Shown: piece by piece, positions 36,591 to 45,668 of the stretch
Numbering within the stretch: the stretch's first letter is position 1
Layout of the letters: the number at the start of each line of letters is the position of its first letter
Assembly (NCBI RefSeq): GCF_000687755.1
Contig: NZ_JHXN01000006.1
Location: forward strand, 1-64,000
Direction of reading: 5' to 3'
Source of the DNA: Taylorella asinigenitalis ATCC 700933
Lineage (GTDB): Bacteria; Pseudomonadota; Gammaproteobacteria; Burkholderiales; Burkholderiaceae_B
Length of the DNA: 64,000 bases
Notes under the pieces: model-generated
Database searches by the model: none
Told to the model about the DNA's origin: nothing
The model's input: only the letters and a program-made list of their open reading frames with translations
Position numbers and translations under genes: made by a program

Positions 36591-38717
36591 TTGTCACACT
36601 CTCATACACCAAAGAAAAAACGCAATTTAAGGGGCGATCTCATAGAGCTATTAGGCTCTATGAGATTTGCAGTTGCTTTCTTAGTTATTATCTGTATAGC
36701 AAGTGCTATAGGTACTCTAATTGAGCAAAACCGTGAAGAGATTTTCTATATTGATCTTTTCGGCGTTTTTTGGGCCCAAGTTTTTGAGAAATTTGGTGTT
36801 TCTCAAATATACGATACCACGTGGTTTACAGTAATAATGGCCTTTTTGGTCATTTCTACTACTCTTTGTGTAATCAGAACTACTCCTAAGATTATGAAGG
36901 ATGTCCGCTCCTTCAAAGAGTATGTCAAAAAGACAAGTATGCGGGCCTTTAAGCACAAAGTTGATATTAAATCCGATTTTAAACAAGCTGAACTTCAGGA
37001 AATGGTGTCTGCTTGGCTTAAGAATCATTCCTTTAAATTCAAAGTAAAAGATCAAGATGGAACTACTCTTTTAGCTGCACGTAAAGGTAGTTATAGTAGA
37101 TTGGGTTATTTATTTGCCCATCTATCAATTATTGTTATTTGTATTGGTGGGCTTCTTGATAGTGATATACCAAATAGAATTTTAATAAATCTATATAATA
37201 AGCACCCCATTAGTTCAGAGCTTAGGTTTGTATCTGATGTTCCTGAAGCCTCAATATTTAATTCTAGAAATCCATCATTTAGAGGAAATATTTCAATCTC
37301 TGAAGGGGCTTCAGCAAATAATGCCATGCTTCAACTTGATGATGGGTTTTATCTTCAAAGATTGCCATTTACTGTAAAGCTTAATAAATTTATTATTGAG
37401 TACTACGAAACTAATGCTATGCCTAAACGATTTGCTAGTGACATAACCATTACTGATCACTTAAATAACGATAAGATTATCAATAAAATCGTAGAAGTGA
37501 ATCACCCTTACACTATTCATGGAATTACTTTATATCAATCAAGTTTTCATGATGGTGGCTCTGAATTAACACTTACTGGTGTTCCACTAAAAGGTAATAC
37601 TAACGAGCAATTTGAGCTTAAAACATTTGTAGGAAAATCTTCAGAAATCAAATTTTCCTTTAAGGGCGAAGATAGGGTTTATAAATTAACTGTTGATGAT
37701 TTTCGACCCATAAATGTAGAGAATATTAACGATACAAATAGCATGGCTAAAGAGAAATCTTTTCAAGAAAGAATTCTCGATGTAACTGGTGCGGCTCAAG
37801 ATAAAAATGCTGCAAATCAGAGGAATGTAGGCCCTCTTGTTAAATACACACTTACTGATAAAAGCAATCAGTCCATCAAATATCAAAATTACATGCTTCC
37901 TATTGAGTTAGATGAGCAATTAATTTATTTATTTGGTGTCGAATATCCAGGACAACCTGGATTTAGGTATATTCGCATTCCTGCAGACGAAAATATTTCT
38001 TTAGATGAATTCCAAGCTTTTAGGGCTGCTTTTAGTGATGCAGCTTTAAGAGCTAGAGCTGCTCGAGCATATAGCAATAAGGTAAAAGATGATAGATTAG
38101 AGAAGGCGGCCATTGCCACCCTTGCAGAAAGAGCACTTAAAGTATTCTCCGAAAATGGGTTTAAAGGGGTGGAAGATTTCGTTAACGGAGTAGGGATACC
38201 AGAAGCCGAGAGAATTCCTGAAAGAATTCGAGAGCCTATGAAACAAATAATAGCAGAGTATTTAATTTTTGCTTCTGTTGAATTGCGTACACTTGTGCGT
38301 GAGAGAATTGGAATGCCTAAAATCGAGTACGATAAGTTAGACCAAGAAGCTTATAAAAAATCTGCATTATGGTTTGATACAGCTATTAAAGCGATTTCAG
38401 ATTTAAGTTTTTACCCTTCACCTATTGCCTTTCAAATTAAAGAATATAACCATATTCAAGCTTCGGTGTTACAAGCTACTCGTTCACCAGGTAAATGGAT
38501 TGTATACTTAGGATGTGTATTCTTAATGTTTGGTATTTATCAGATGACCTATATCATTGAACGTAGAATCTGGGTGTGGATGACACCTCTACAAGATGGT
38601 GGAGTGCATCTTGAAGCCGCCATGAACAGTAAGAAAAACACGCTCGATTTCCATGAAGATTTCGAGGAATTTAAAAATGATTTTAAAGAGTTAGCGAGGA
38701 CTGATTCACATGTCTAG
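36591..38717 (+). CDS. resB: Cytochrome c biogenesis protein ResB (Ccs1)
   Basis: A 708-residue System II component. Three N-terminal helices (near residues 27-45, 75-95 and 165-190) and one at the C-terminus (near 645) surround a large periplasmic domain. With CcsB it carries haem across the membrane and ligates it to apocytochromes. The gene starts with TTG at 36591; the next in-frame ATG (residue 24, MRFAVAFL) would cut into the conserved ELLGSMRFAV segment. No good ribosome-binding site is visible. It overlaps ccsB by eight bases. One GCCATTGCCACCC copy lies near 38109. Confidence 0.92.
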   Translation: MSHSHTPKKKRNLRGDLIELLGSMRFAVAFLVIICIASAIGTLIEQNREEIFYIDLFGVFWAQVFEKFGVSQIYDTTWFTVIMAFLVISTTLCVIRTTPKIMKDVRSFKEYVKKTSMRAFKHKVDIKSDFKQAELQEMVSAWLKNHSFKFKVKDQDGTTLLAARKGSYSRLGYLFAHLSIIVICIGGLLDSDIPNRILINLYNKHPISSELRFVSDVPEASIFNSRNPSFRGNISISEGASANNAMLQLDDGFYLQRLPFTVKLNKFIIEYYETNAMPKRFASDITITDHLNNDKIINKIVEVNHPYTIHGITLYQSSFHDGGSELTLTGVPLKGNTNEQFELKTFVGKSSEIKFSFKGEDRVYKLTVDDFRPINVENINDTNSMAKEKSFQERILDVTGAAQDKNAANQRNVGPLVKYTLTDKSNQSIKYQNYMLPIELDEQLIYLFGVEYPGQPGFRYIRIPADENISLDEFQAFRAAFSDAALRARAARAYSNKVKDDRLEKAAIATLAERALKVFSENGFKGVEDFVNGVGIPEAERIPERIREPMKQIIAEYLIFASVELRTLVRERIGMPKIEYDKLDQEAYKKSALWFDTAIKAISDLSFYPSPIAFQIKEYNHIQASVLQATRSPGKWIVYLGCVFLMFGIYQMTYIIERRIWVWMTPLQDGGVHLEAAMNSKKNTLDFHEDFEEFKNDFKELARTDSHV

Positions 38718-40059
38718 CACTATTCAAACTAAGGTTCCATTAAATTCTGATAAGTGGACCGTACAGAAAAAAATTAAATTAAAAGAAAAGACTTCATCAC
38801 GAGGCATTACGCTGTGGGATATTGCATTTTTCTTATTGTTAGCCGCAGGAGCTGCATATCTATTAATGTATTGGCCAGATTCTATGAATATTTACGAGAA
38901 GTGGATATTGGTCGGTATGGTTATAGTATTATCTGCACTAGGTTGGTATTGGCCAGCTATTAGAAAAGTTGCCCTTATATCTGGATCTATGGCTTTATTA
39001 GCCATTGGAATGTACGACGGTAATATCGCAAATGGGGACCAGAAATTTTGGCTTAAATACTTATTATCTTCGCAATCATCCATACTTTGGATGAGTGCGA
39101 TGTTTATCATTGCCACAGTCTCATACTGGCTTGGTTATTTTGTGGAACGTTTAAGCTGGATGGGCAGCCTATTTACATGGCTAGGTATAGGTCTTGGTTT
39201 TTCTGGGTTATTGGTTCGATGGCGTGAGGGGCATTTGATTGCCTATGAGTTAGGCCATATTCCAGTATCTAATCTTTATGAAGTATTTATTCTATTTGCT
39301 TTAATTACTACTCTTTTTTATCTCTTCTACGAAAGACGATATCAAACCAGGGCACTTGGTGGCTTTGTTATGTTGGTCGTTTCAGCCGCAGTTATTTTCT
39401 TGTTATGGTATACGTTTGAACGTGATGCGGCAGTTATTCGCCCTCTAAATAATGCACTCGATAGCTGGTGGATGAAACTACATGTCCCTGCAAATTTTGT
39501 TGGTTATGGCACCTTTGCACTTGCAGCTATGGTTGGGTTTGCCTATATAGTGAAGCATCACGAAAATACAACTTCGTGGAAGTCATTACTGCCTGTATTA
39601 ATAGTAGGTGCTATGTTGGTGGCAGAAGTATTTATATTCGGTAATCGCGGCAAAATTTCAATATTTTGGCTTGTCTATTTTGCAATAAGTTTAGTGCTTG
39701 TTGCAGGCATACTTATGATTCGCAAAAGACTTGCACGCAAATTGCCTTCTTTTGAAGTGCTAGACGATATTATGTATAAGTCGATTGCCGTGGGATTTGT
39801 ATTCTTCACTATCGCTACAGTATTAGGGGCCTTTTGGGCGGCTGATGCTTGGGGCACATATTGGCAGTGGGACCCTAAAGAAACATGGGCATTAGTTGTT
39901 TGGTTAAATTACGCAACTTGGCTTCACTTAAGATTTATTAAGGGTATGCGAGGATTAGTTGCCGCTTATTGGGCATTAATCGGATTGGTTATAACTACTT
40001 TTGCATTTATTGGAGTGAATATATTCTTATCGGGACTTCACTCTTACGGGCAGCTTTAA
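38710..40059 (+). CDS. ccsB: Cytochrome c biogenesis protein CcsB (CcsA/ResC family)
   Basis: A 449-residue membrane haem-handling protein. The tryptophan-rich WGTYWQWDPKETWAL motif (near residue 382) binds haem, flanked by conserved histidines (MKLHVPANFVGYG, and LHSYGQL at the end). Seven or more helices are predicted. It begins inside resB and ends four bases into the convergent cyaY gene. Together with ResB it forms the cytochrome c synthase. Confidence 0.95.
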   Translation: MSSTIQTKVPLNSDKWTVQKKIKLKEKTSSRGITLWDIAFFLLLAAGAAYLLMYWPDSMNIYEKWILVGMVIVLSALGWYWPAIRKVALISGSMALLAIGMYDGNIANGDQKFWLKYLLSSQSSILWMSAMFIIATVSYWLGYFVERLSWMGSLFTWLGIGLGFSGLLVRWREGHLIAYELGHIPVSNLYEVFILFALITTLFYLFYERRYQTRALGGFVMLVVSAAVIFLLWYTFERDAAVIRPLNNALDSWWMKLHVPANFVGYGTFALAAMVGFAYIVKHHENTTSWKSLLPVLIVGAMLVAEVFIFGNRGKISIFWLVYFAISLVLVAGILMIRKRLARKLPSFEVLDDIMYKSIAVGFVFFTIATVLGAFWAADAWGTYWQWDPKETWALVVWLNYATWLHLRFIKGMRGLVAAYWALIGLVITTFAFIGVNIFLSGLHSYGQL

Positions 40060-40376
40060 ACTGTCAGTTTGACGCCTGAGAGGGATGAGCATACCTCAGA
40101 TAGTTCAGTATCTAAGTCGTTCTTTCCCTCTCTTGTATTAACCCATTTTGAGCCGTCGAATTTGTAATGGTATGCACCTGACTTAGAAGCTATCCACAAC
40201 TCTTTCATAGGTGTCTGTATATTCAAAACGACTTGTTGTCCATTAAAATCAAGAGTTAGAACATTACCTTGACGAGAACAGTCTATATCTATATCTTCAT
40301 CAATCCATTTCTCTGCTAAGGTTTCGATTTTTGTAAGATAATTATTTGCTTGTAATAAAAATTCTGATTCCGTCAT
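40056..40376 (-). CDS. cyaY: Frataxin-like iron-binding protein CyaY
   Basis: 106 residues with the acidic first helix (MTESEFLLQANNYLTKIE...EDIDIDCSRQGN) and a beta-sheet with conserved tryptophans (ELWIASKSGAYHYKFDGSKWV). It donates or regulates iron in iron-sulfur cluster assembly. It is convergent and overlapping with ccsB by four bases and divergent from the small lipoprotein gene with a spacer of about 20 bases, the same neighbourhood as in Bordetella and E. coli. Confidence 0.92.
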   Translation of the reverse strand: MTESEFLLQANNYLTKIETLAEKWIDEDIDIDCSRQGNVLTLDFNGQQVVLNIQTPMKELWIASKSGAYHYKFDGSKWVNTREGKNDLDTELSEVCSSLSGVKLTV

Positions 40377-40396
40377 TTTGATTTAAAACATTGAAG

Positions 40397-40630
40397 ATGC
40401 TTAATTTTACTAAATCCTCTATCAATAAGACCGTCTTAGCTATTATGCTTTTAGGGTTTTTGTCTGCTTGCGGTTATAAAACCGATCTACGAATTCCTAC
40501 TGATGAAGAGCTGCAGCAAATAAAAGAAAGAAATGTAAGAATCAAAGCTAGAAAAGAGGCTCGTCGTTTAGAGGCTAAGAAAAAACAAGAAGCGAAAGCT
40601 AGCCAGACTACAAGCAAACCAACAAATTAA
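40397..40630 (+). CDS. Small LptM/YifL-type lipoprotein
   Basis: About 77 residues. A lipobox FLSAC (Cys 25 counted from the ATG at 40397) is followed by GYKTDLRIPTDEE, the GxKGxL-like pattern seen in LptM/LppL proteins next to lysA. The rest is a highly charged helix ending in a Ser/Thr/Lys tail. In E. coli LptM assists maturation of the LPS translocon LptD. A TTG two codons upstream (40391) is an alternative start. Ten bases before lysA. Confidence 0.78.
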   Translation: MLNFTKSSINKTVLAIMLLGFLSACGYKTDLRIPTDEELQQIKERNVRIKARKEARRLEAKKKQEAKASQTTSKPTN

Positions 40631-40639
40631 GGATTTATT

Positions 40640-41917
40640 TTGCAATCTCCAATTTCATTTCCACATATACATTACAAAAACGGTTTTCTTTACGTAGAAA
40701 ACCTTTCAGTTTCAGAAACAATTTCAAAAAAAAATGTGCAAACACCTTTTGTTCTTTATTCTAAAGCTGCATTATATGAGGCTTGGTCAGCATATGGCAG
40801 TATTGCAAAAAATTATCCTAATACTTTAATTTGCTATGCCGTGAAGGCAAATTCTAATCTCGCAATACTTCAGTATTTTGCTCGTGCGGGTTCTGGATTC
40901 GATATTGTATCGGGCGGTGAATTATTAAGATGTTTGGAGATAGGGGCCGACCCGAAAAAAATTATATTCTCTGGAGTGGGCAAACAGGATTGGGAGATAA
41001 AACTTGCACTGGAGAGTGGTATTAAATGCTTTAATGTAGAGAGTGAGTCCGAACTCGAGCGCATTGCCACCTTAGGGAGGGAAGTGGGTATTAAAGCTAA
41101 AGTTTCAATCAGAGTTAATCCAGATATCGATGCAAGAACACATCCTTACATATCTACAGGGCTTAAGGAAAATAAATTTGGTATTGAATTTTCTAGGGCT
41201 TTAGATATTTTTAAAAGGGCGGCTACTCTTGATTCTCTTGAGATTGTTGGTATTGATTGTCATATTGGCTCACAGATTTTAGAGACTGAGCCGTATCTTG
41301 ATGCGGTTGATCGTGTGATTGATTTAATTAAAGCCCTTGTGCAAGCAGGGATTGAGCTAAAACATATTGATATCGGGGGTGGCTTTGGTATCCGATATTT
41401 GGATGAAAAGCCGCTAGATATTATCTATTTGCGTCAGGCACTCGATTCAAAGCTGCGGGAAGCGGAATTGGGCGATATGCAAGTAATTATGGAACCAGGC
41501 CGCTCATTAGTCGCTAATTCGGCAATTCTCGTGGCTTCTGTTATTGTGATCAAAAAGACGGAATTTAAGAATTTTGTGATTCTTAATGCAGGTATGAACG
41601 ATCTTATTAGGCCAAGCTTATACGAAGCTTTTCATGGCGTGTTGCCTGTGATAGAGCGGGATGGAGATACTGATACATACGATATTGTAGGGCCAATTTG
41701 TGAGACAGGTGATTGGTTGGCTAAGGATAGAAATCTTTGCATTCAAGAGGGCGATCTAATAGCTATTGAGTCCGTGGGTGCCTATGGTACGACCATGGCC
41801 AGCAATTATAATTCTCGTCCATTTTTAGCCGAATATATGGTTGTCGGTTCTGAGCTTTATCAAATTCGCAAAGCTCAGAACATTAAGGATATATGGAGTC
41901 TAGAACAAACTCTTTAG
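40640..41917 (+). CDS. lysA: Diaminopimelate decarboxylase
   Basis: A 425-residue PLP enzyme making L-lysine from meso-diaminopimelate. The PLP lysine lies in CYAVKANSN (near residue 61); HIGSQI (near 200), GGGFGIRY (near 240) and EPGRSLVA (near 285) are family marks, and CETGDWLAKDR (near 350) carries the substrate-side cysteine. It starts with TTG at 40640, behind AAGGA at correct spacing. The motif near 41062 reads Ile-Ala-Thr. Confidence 0.95.
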   Translation: MQSPISFPHIHYKNGFLYVENLSVSETISKKNVQTPFVLYSKAALYEAWSAYGSIAKNYPNTLICYAVKANSNLAILQYFARAGSGFDIVSGGELLRCLEIGADPKKIIFSGVGKQDWEIKLALESGIKCFNVESESELERIATLGREVGIKAKVSIRVNPDIDARTHPYISTGLKENKFGIEFSRALDIFKRAATLDSLEIVGIDCHIGSQILETEPYLDAVDRVIDLIKALVQAGIELKHIDIGGGFGIRYLDEKPLDIIYLRQALDSKLREAELGDMQVIMEPGRSLVANSAILVASVIVIKKTEFKNFVILNAGMNDLIRPSLYEAFHGVLPVIERDGDTDTYDIVGPICETGDWLAKDRNLCIQEGDLIAIESVGAYGTTMASNYNSRPFLAEYMVVGSELYQIRKAQNIKDIWSLEQTL

Positions 41918-41937
41918 ATATGGCTTAAAGCACAACT

Positions 41938-44406
41938 CTAATTTGAGTTTGGAGTGATGGACTTAATTAAGTCACCGATTGCATCTGGTGCCTTAGGCCT
42001 TGTACTTATCGATGTAAATACTGGTGCTGTTAAGTTGTTAGTAGGAAGGCCATCGACTCCCACATTTGCGATTGCTTTTCCTGGAGGATACTCTGTTAAA
42101 TAGTAATTACCTCCTGAAGCAATAATTCCCTTAGGTCTTGGAGCTGGTTTAGCCTGTGGTATGTCTTTTAAGGCAGTTTTCATAAATTCAATCCACATAG
42201 GCATAGCCAATCCACCACCAGTTTCACGATTACCTAATGGAGTTGGTTGGTCAAAACCTAGCCATGTAACACCTACCAATTCTGGGGTATATCCAACAAA
42301 CCACGCATCCACTGAACGGTTAGTTGTACCAGTTTTTCCGTGCAAATCACGACGTTTTAGCTGTACAGTTGACCTTGCAGCTGTACCAGAGGTAGCAACG
42401 CCATGAAGAAGATTATTCATAATCCAAGCTGTCCTTGCATCAATTGCACGATTCGCTTCATTTCCTGCTTTAATCGGCTGAGCTCGCATTATTACTACAG
42501 GTTCGTCTTCTTGAACATTTAAATCTTCAACATAATCGATAAGGTAAGGATTAATGCGGAATCCACCATTTGCGAAAATCGAATATCCAGTGGCCATTTG
42601 AAGAGGTGTTACACTTCCAGCACCCAAAGCCATAGTTAGATATGCACCTTTAGGAGGTTGATTCTTCATATCAAAACCCATGCGAGTTAAAAAGTCAGCA
42701 GCATAATCAGCACCGGCTATTTTTAATACTCGAATTGAAATCATGTTTTTCGATTTATATAAGCCCCTGCGTACAGTTTGGCTTACAGTATAGTTATTCC
42801 CGTAGTTCTTCGGAGTCCATGGTTTGCCCCCTGTTTGACGTGAGGATAAAACAAAAGGTTGATCCGATATATTAGACTCAGGTGTAAGTCCTTTCTCTAT
42901 ACCAGCAGCATAAATAAATGGTTTAAATGTAGACCCTGGCTGCCTCCATGCTTGAGTGGTCCTATTAAATCCACCATTTGTAAAATCAAAGCCGCCAATC
43001 ATAGCTTTAATAGCCCCATCATTTGGGTTCATGGCAATGAGTGCGCCTTGTACAATCGGTAAATTTATAATACTCCATACATACTCATCCTTCAGTTTAA
43101 TCTGTTCTAGATATACTACTGAACCACGTTTAATTTTTACATTATCTTTAGCGTTAGGTTTTAGAGCTCTTTGTACGGTTTTTAATTGATCCTTTTGAAG
43201 TTCAATTATCTCATCCTCGTTACGAACAACAACTACCTTAGTAGGACTAGCTTCCAGTACAAGAGCTCCAACTAATTCATCGTTATCTGGATATTTTTCG
43301 TGCATTCTTTCTAGAATTTCAACCATAGCTTCCTGATCTTTTTCTATATCTTTAGGAAGCTCTATGTATCCAGCAGGACCTGGATAAGGTTTGCGACGAG
43401 TATAGGACATAACCCCATTGCGAACAGCTCTATAAGCAGCTCTCTGATCCTCGGAACTTACTGTGGTCACAACTTTTAAGCCGCGTCCATATGTATTTTC
43501 TCCATACATTGAATAGATCAACTGTCTTGTAGTTTCAGCAACGTATTGACCAAATAGAGCGAAGTTTTTATCGCGTTCAACTTCAACCTCTTGCGGAATT
43601 AATGATTCTTTAAGTGCAGCATCCATCTCTGCTTGCGTTATAAAACCAAGTTCCTCCATCCTTCTAAGAACATATTTTTGACGGATTTTTACGGCTTTAA
43701 GATTTGTTCGAGGATTAGTGCGAGAAGGTGATTTGGGGATGGTAGCAAGTGCAGCCGCTTCGGCTAAAGTTACATCCGAAAGCGGTTTATTAAAGTAAGT
43801 CCTAGCTGCAGCTGCGAATCCATATGACCTGTGACCTAAATAAATCTGATTCATATAGAGTTCAAGAATCTGATCTTTAGTTAGTGTTTGCTCAATCTTG
43901 TAGGTCAATAACAACTCATAGAACTTACGAGTGAGTTTCTTTTCTGAAGATAAATAGAAATTACGTGCAACCTGCATCGTAATAGTACTGGCCCCTTGGC
44001 TATGTCTTCCTGAAGTAAGGTTGGCAAGCACTGCTCGTCCCATGGACTTCCAATCCACACCACCATGCTTATAAAATCCATCATCTTCAGCTGCAAGAAT
44101 CGCCTGACGCATGACCATAGGAATTTCTTGGAGATTCAAAACATTACGTCTTTCGTCCCCATATTCACCTAATAGAACGCCATCACTAGAATATACATAA
44201 AGCGGTAGTCTAGGTTTATATTCCGTCATAGCACTTAAATCTGGCAATGATGACCATGTCAACTTGATTGCTAGAACGGCTATTAAAAGAAAACATAAAC
44301 CTAAGCCCGCAACAAATACTAGGGGCTTAAGGATATATCGAGATAAGAAGGAACTCTTATTGGTTTTTGAGGGCTTCTTAGTTGTACTATTAACTTTTTT
44401 GCTCAT
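41938..44406 (-). CDS. mrcA: Penicillin-binding protein 1A
   Basis: A bifunctional peptidoglycan synthase of 822 residues. One N-terminal membrane helix (near 27-50) precedes the glycosyltransferase domain (AILAAEDDGFYKHGGVD near 105, QGASTITMQVARNFYLS near 140). The transpeptidase domain has the SxxK serine in PGSTFKPFIYAAG (near 490), SxN in KSKNM and KTGTTN (near 690). The C-terminus is Pro-rich. It diverges from dgt with about 50 bases between the starts. Confidence 0.96.
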   Translation of the reverse strand: MSKKVNSTTKKPSKTNKSSFLSRYILKPLVFVAGLGLCFLLIAVLAIKLTWSSLPDLSAMTEYKPRLPLYVYSSDGVLLGEYGDERRNVLNLQEIPMVMRQAILAAEDDGFYKHGGVDWKSMGRAVLANLTSGRHSQGASTITMQVARNFYLSSEKKLTRKFYELLLTYKIEQTLTKDQILELYMNQIYLGHRSYGFAAAARTYFNKPLSDVTLAEAAALATIPKSPSRTNPRTNLKAVKIRQKYVLRRMEELGFITQAEMDAALKESLIPQEVEVERDKNFALFGQYVAETTRQLIYSMYGENTYGRGLKVVTTVSSEDQRAAYRAVRNGVMSYTRRKPYPGPAGYIELPKDIEKDQEAMVEILERMHEKYPDNDELVGALVLEASPTKVVVVRNEDEIIELQKDQLKTVQRALKPNAKDNVKIKRGSVVYLEQIKLKDEYVWSIINLPIVQGALIAMNPNDGAIKAMIGGFDFTNGGFNRTTQAWRQPGSTFKPFIYAAGIEKGLTPESNISDQPFVLSSRQTGGKPWTPKNYGNNYTVSQTVRRGLYKSKNMISIRVLKIAGADYAADFLTRMGFDMKNQPPKGAYLTMALGAGSVTPLQMATGYSIFANGGFRINPYLIDYVEDLNVQEDEPVVIMRAQPIKAGNEANRAIDARTAWIMNNLLHGVATSGTAARSTVQLKRRDLHGKTGTTNRSVDAWFVGYTPELVGVTWLGFDQPTPLGNRETGGGLAMPMWIEFMKTALKDIPQAKPAPRPKGIIASGGNYYLTEYPPGKAIANVGVDGLPTNNLTAPVFTSISTRPKAPDAIGDLIKSITPNSN

Positions 44407-44456
44407 ATGGCAATTTTATCCTATAAGCATTATTTTTAAGTCATTTCTATGGTGAA

Positions 44457-45641
44457 ATGTTAAGATTTAAACCTATTGAAATGGCAATGCTTATGACTTC
44501 TAGTTTTTGTGCACATTATCACGCTTCATATGCGACCAAAGAGGATGAAACTCGAGGCCGAATTCACAGTGAACCCTCTGATCCAGCAAGAAGCGTGTTT
44601 CAAAGAGACAGGGATCGTATAACCCATAGTACAGCCTTTCGTAGGCTTGAATATAAAACGCAAGTTTTTGTTAATCACGAAGGAGACTTATTTAGAACCC
44701 GTCTGACGCATACATTAGAGGTTGCACAGATAGCCAGAGCCATTGCCAGACAACTGCATCTGAATGAAGATTTAGTCGAATCCATAGCCCTTGCTCACGA
44801 TTTAGGTCACACACCATTTGGACACGCAGGGCAAGATGCCTTAAACGATTGCGTTAAACGATATGACCCCGACGGTTTTGGATTTGAGCATAATATGCAT
44901 AGTTTGCGGATTGTAGATTTGCTCGAAGAAAGGTATGCGGAATTTCCTGGGCTTAATTTGAGTTTTGAGACACGTGCAGGAATACTAAAGCATTGCTCTC
45001 GAAAAAATGCATTACGACTTGGGGATATTGCAGAGAGATTTTTAAGCAATAAGCGGCCAAGTTTGGAGGCACAAGTAACGAATGTAGCCGATGGTATTGC
45101 CTACAATAATCATGATATAGATGACGGGGTGCGATCTGGGCTTATAAACCTTGAGCAACTGCAGGAAGTCGTTCTATTTAAAGAACATTTTGATGTGGTT
45201 ATGGCAGAATATCCAGATCTCAAAGGACGACGCATCATATCGGAAACTACTCGTCGCATGATTAATACCTTAATTGTGAATTTGGTTGAGCAAACAAGAA
45301 AAAATATTGTTGCTCACGATATTAAATCGTTGGAAGATGTATATGAAGCCCCAGTTTTGGTAGAGTTTTCTCCTGATATGGCTTTAAAAGAGGCGGAGCT
45401 TAGAAAATTTTTGCTAACTAATCTTTATAGGCACTATAAGGTCTGGAGAATGGCATTTAAAGCACAGAAAATCATCACAGATTTATTTGATGTGTTTATG
45501 GAGGAACCGAGATTATTGCCACCTGATTACCAAAAATCATCTACAGATGAATTGATTTTATCTGTGACGGATTATGTGGCGGGGATGACAGACAGATTTG
45601 CAATCAAAGAACATAAAAAGATTTTCAATGTAGGGAATTAG
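44457..45641 (+). CDS. dgt: Deoxyguanosine triphosphate triphosphohydrolase-like protein
   Basis: A 394-residue HD-domain protein: TAFRRLEYKTQVFVNHEGD, then RTRLTHTLEVAQIAR (first metal His), LAHDLGHTPFGHAG (the HD pair) and NVADGIAYNNHDIDDG (the last Asp). It hydrolyses dNTPs to the nucleoside and triphosphate; this subgroup is often annotated as dGTPase-like. The ATG at 44457 has only a weak ribosome-binding site; an ATG at 44481 (itself inside an ATGGCAATG motif copy) is an alternative. It converges on uvrA with 27 bases between the ends. Confidence 0.92.
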   Translation: MLRFKPIEMAMLMTSSFCAHYHASYATKEDETRGRIHSEPSDPARSVFQRDRDRITHSTAFRRLEYKTQVFVNHEGDLFRTRLTHTLEVAQIARAIARQLHLNEDLVESIALAHDLGHTPFGHAGQDALNDCVKRYDPDGFGFEHNMHSLRIVDLLEERYAEFPGLNLSFETRAGILKHCSRKNALRLGDIAERFLSNKRPSLEAQVTNVADGIAYNNHDIDDGVRSGLINLEQLQEVVLFKEHFDVVMAEYPDLKGRRIISETTRRMINTLIVNLVEQTRKNIVAHDIKSLEDVYEAPVLVEFSPDMALKEAELRKFLLTNLYRHYKVWRMAFKAQKIITDLFDVFMEEPRLLPPDYQKSSTDELILSVTDYVAGMTDRFAIKEHKKIFNVGN

Positions 45642-45668
45642 GGGATTTGTTAGGAACAGCAAAAAAAC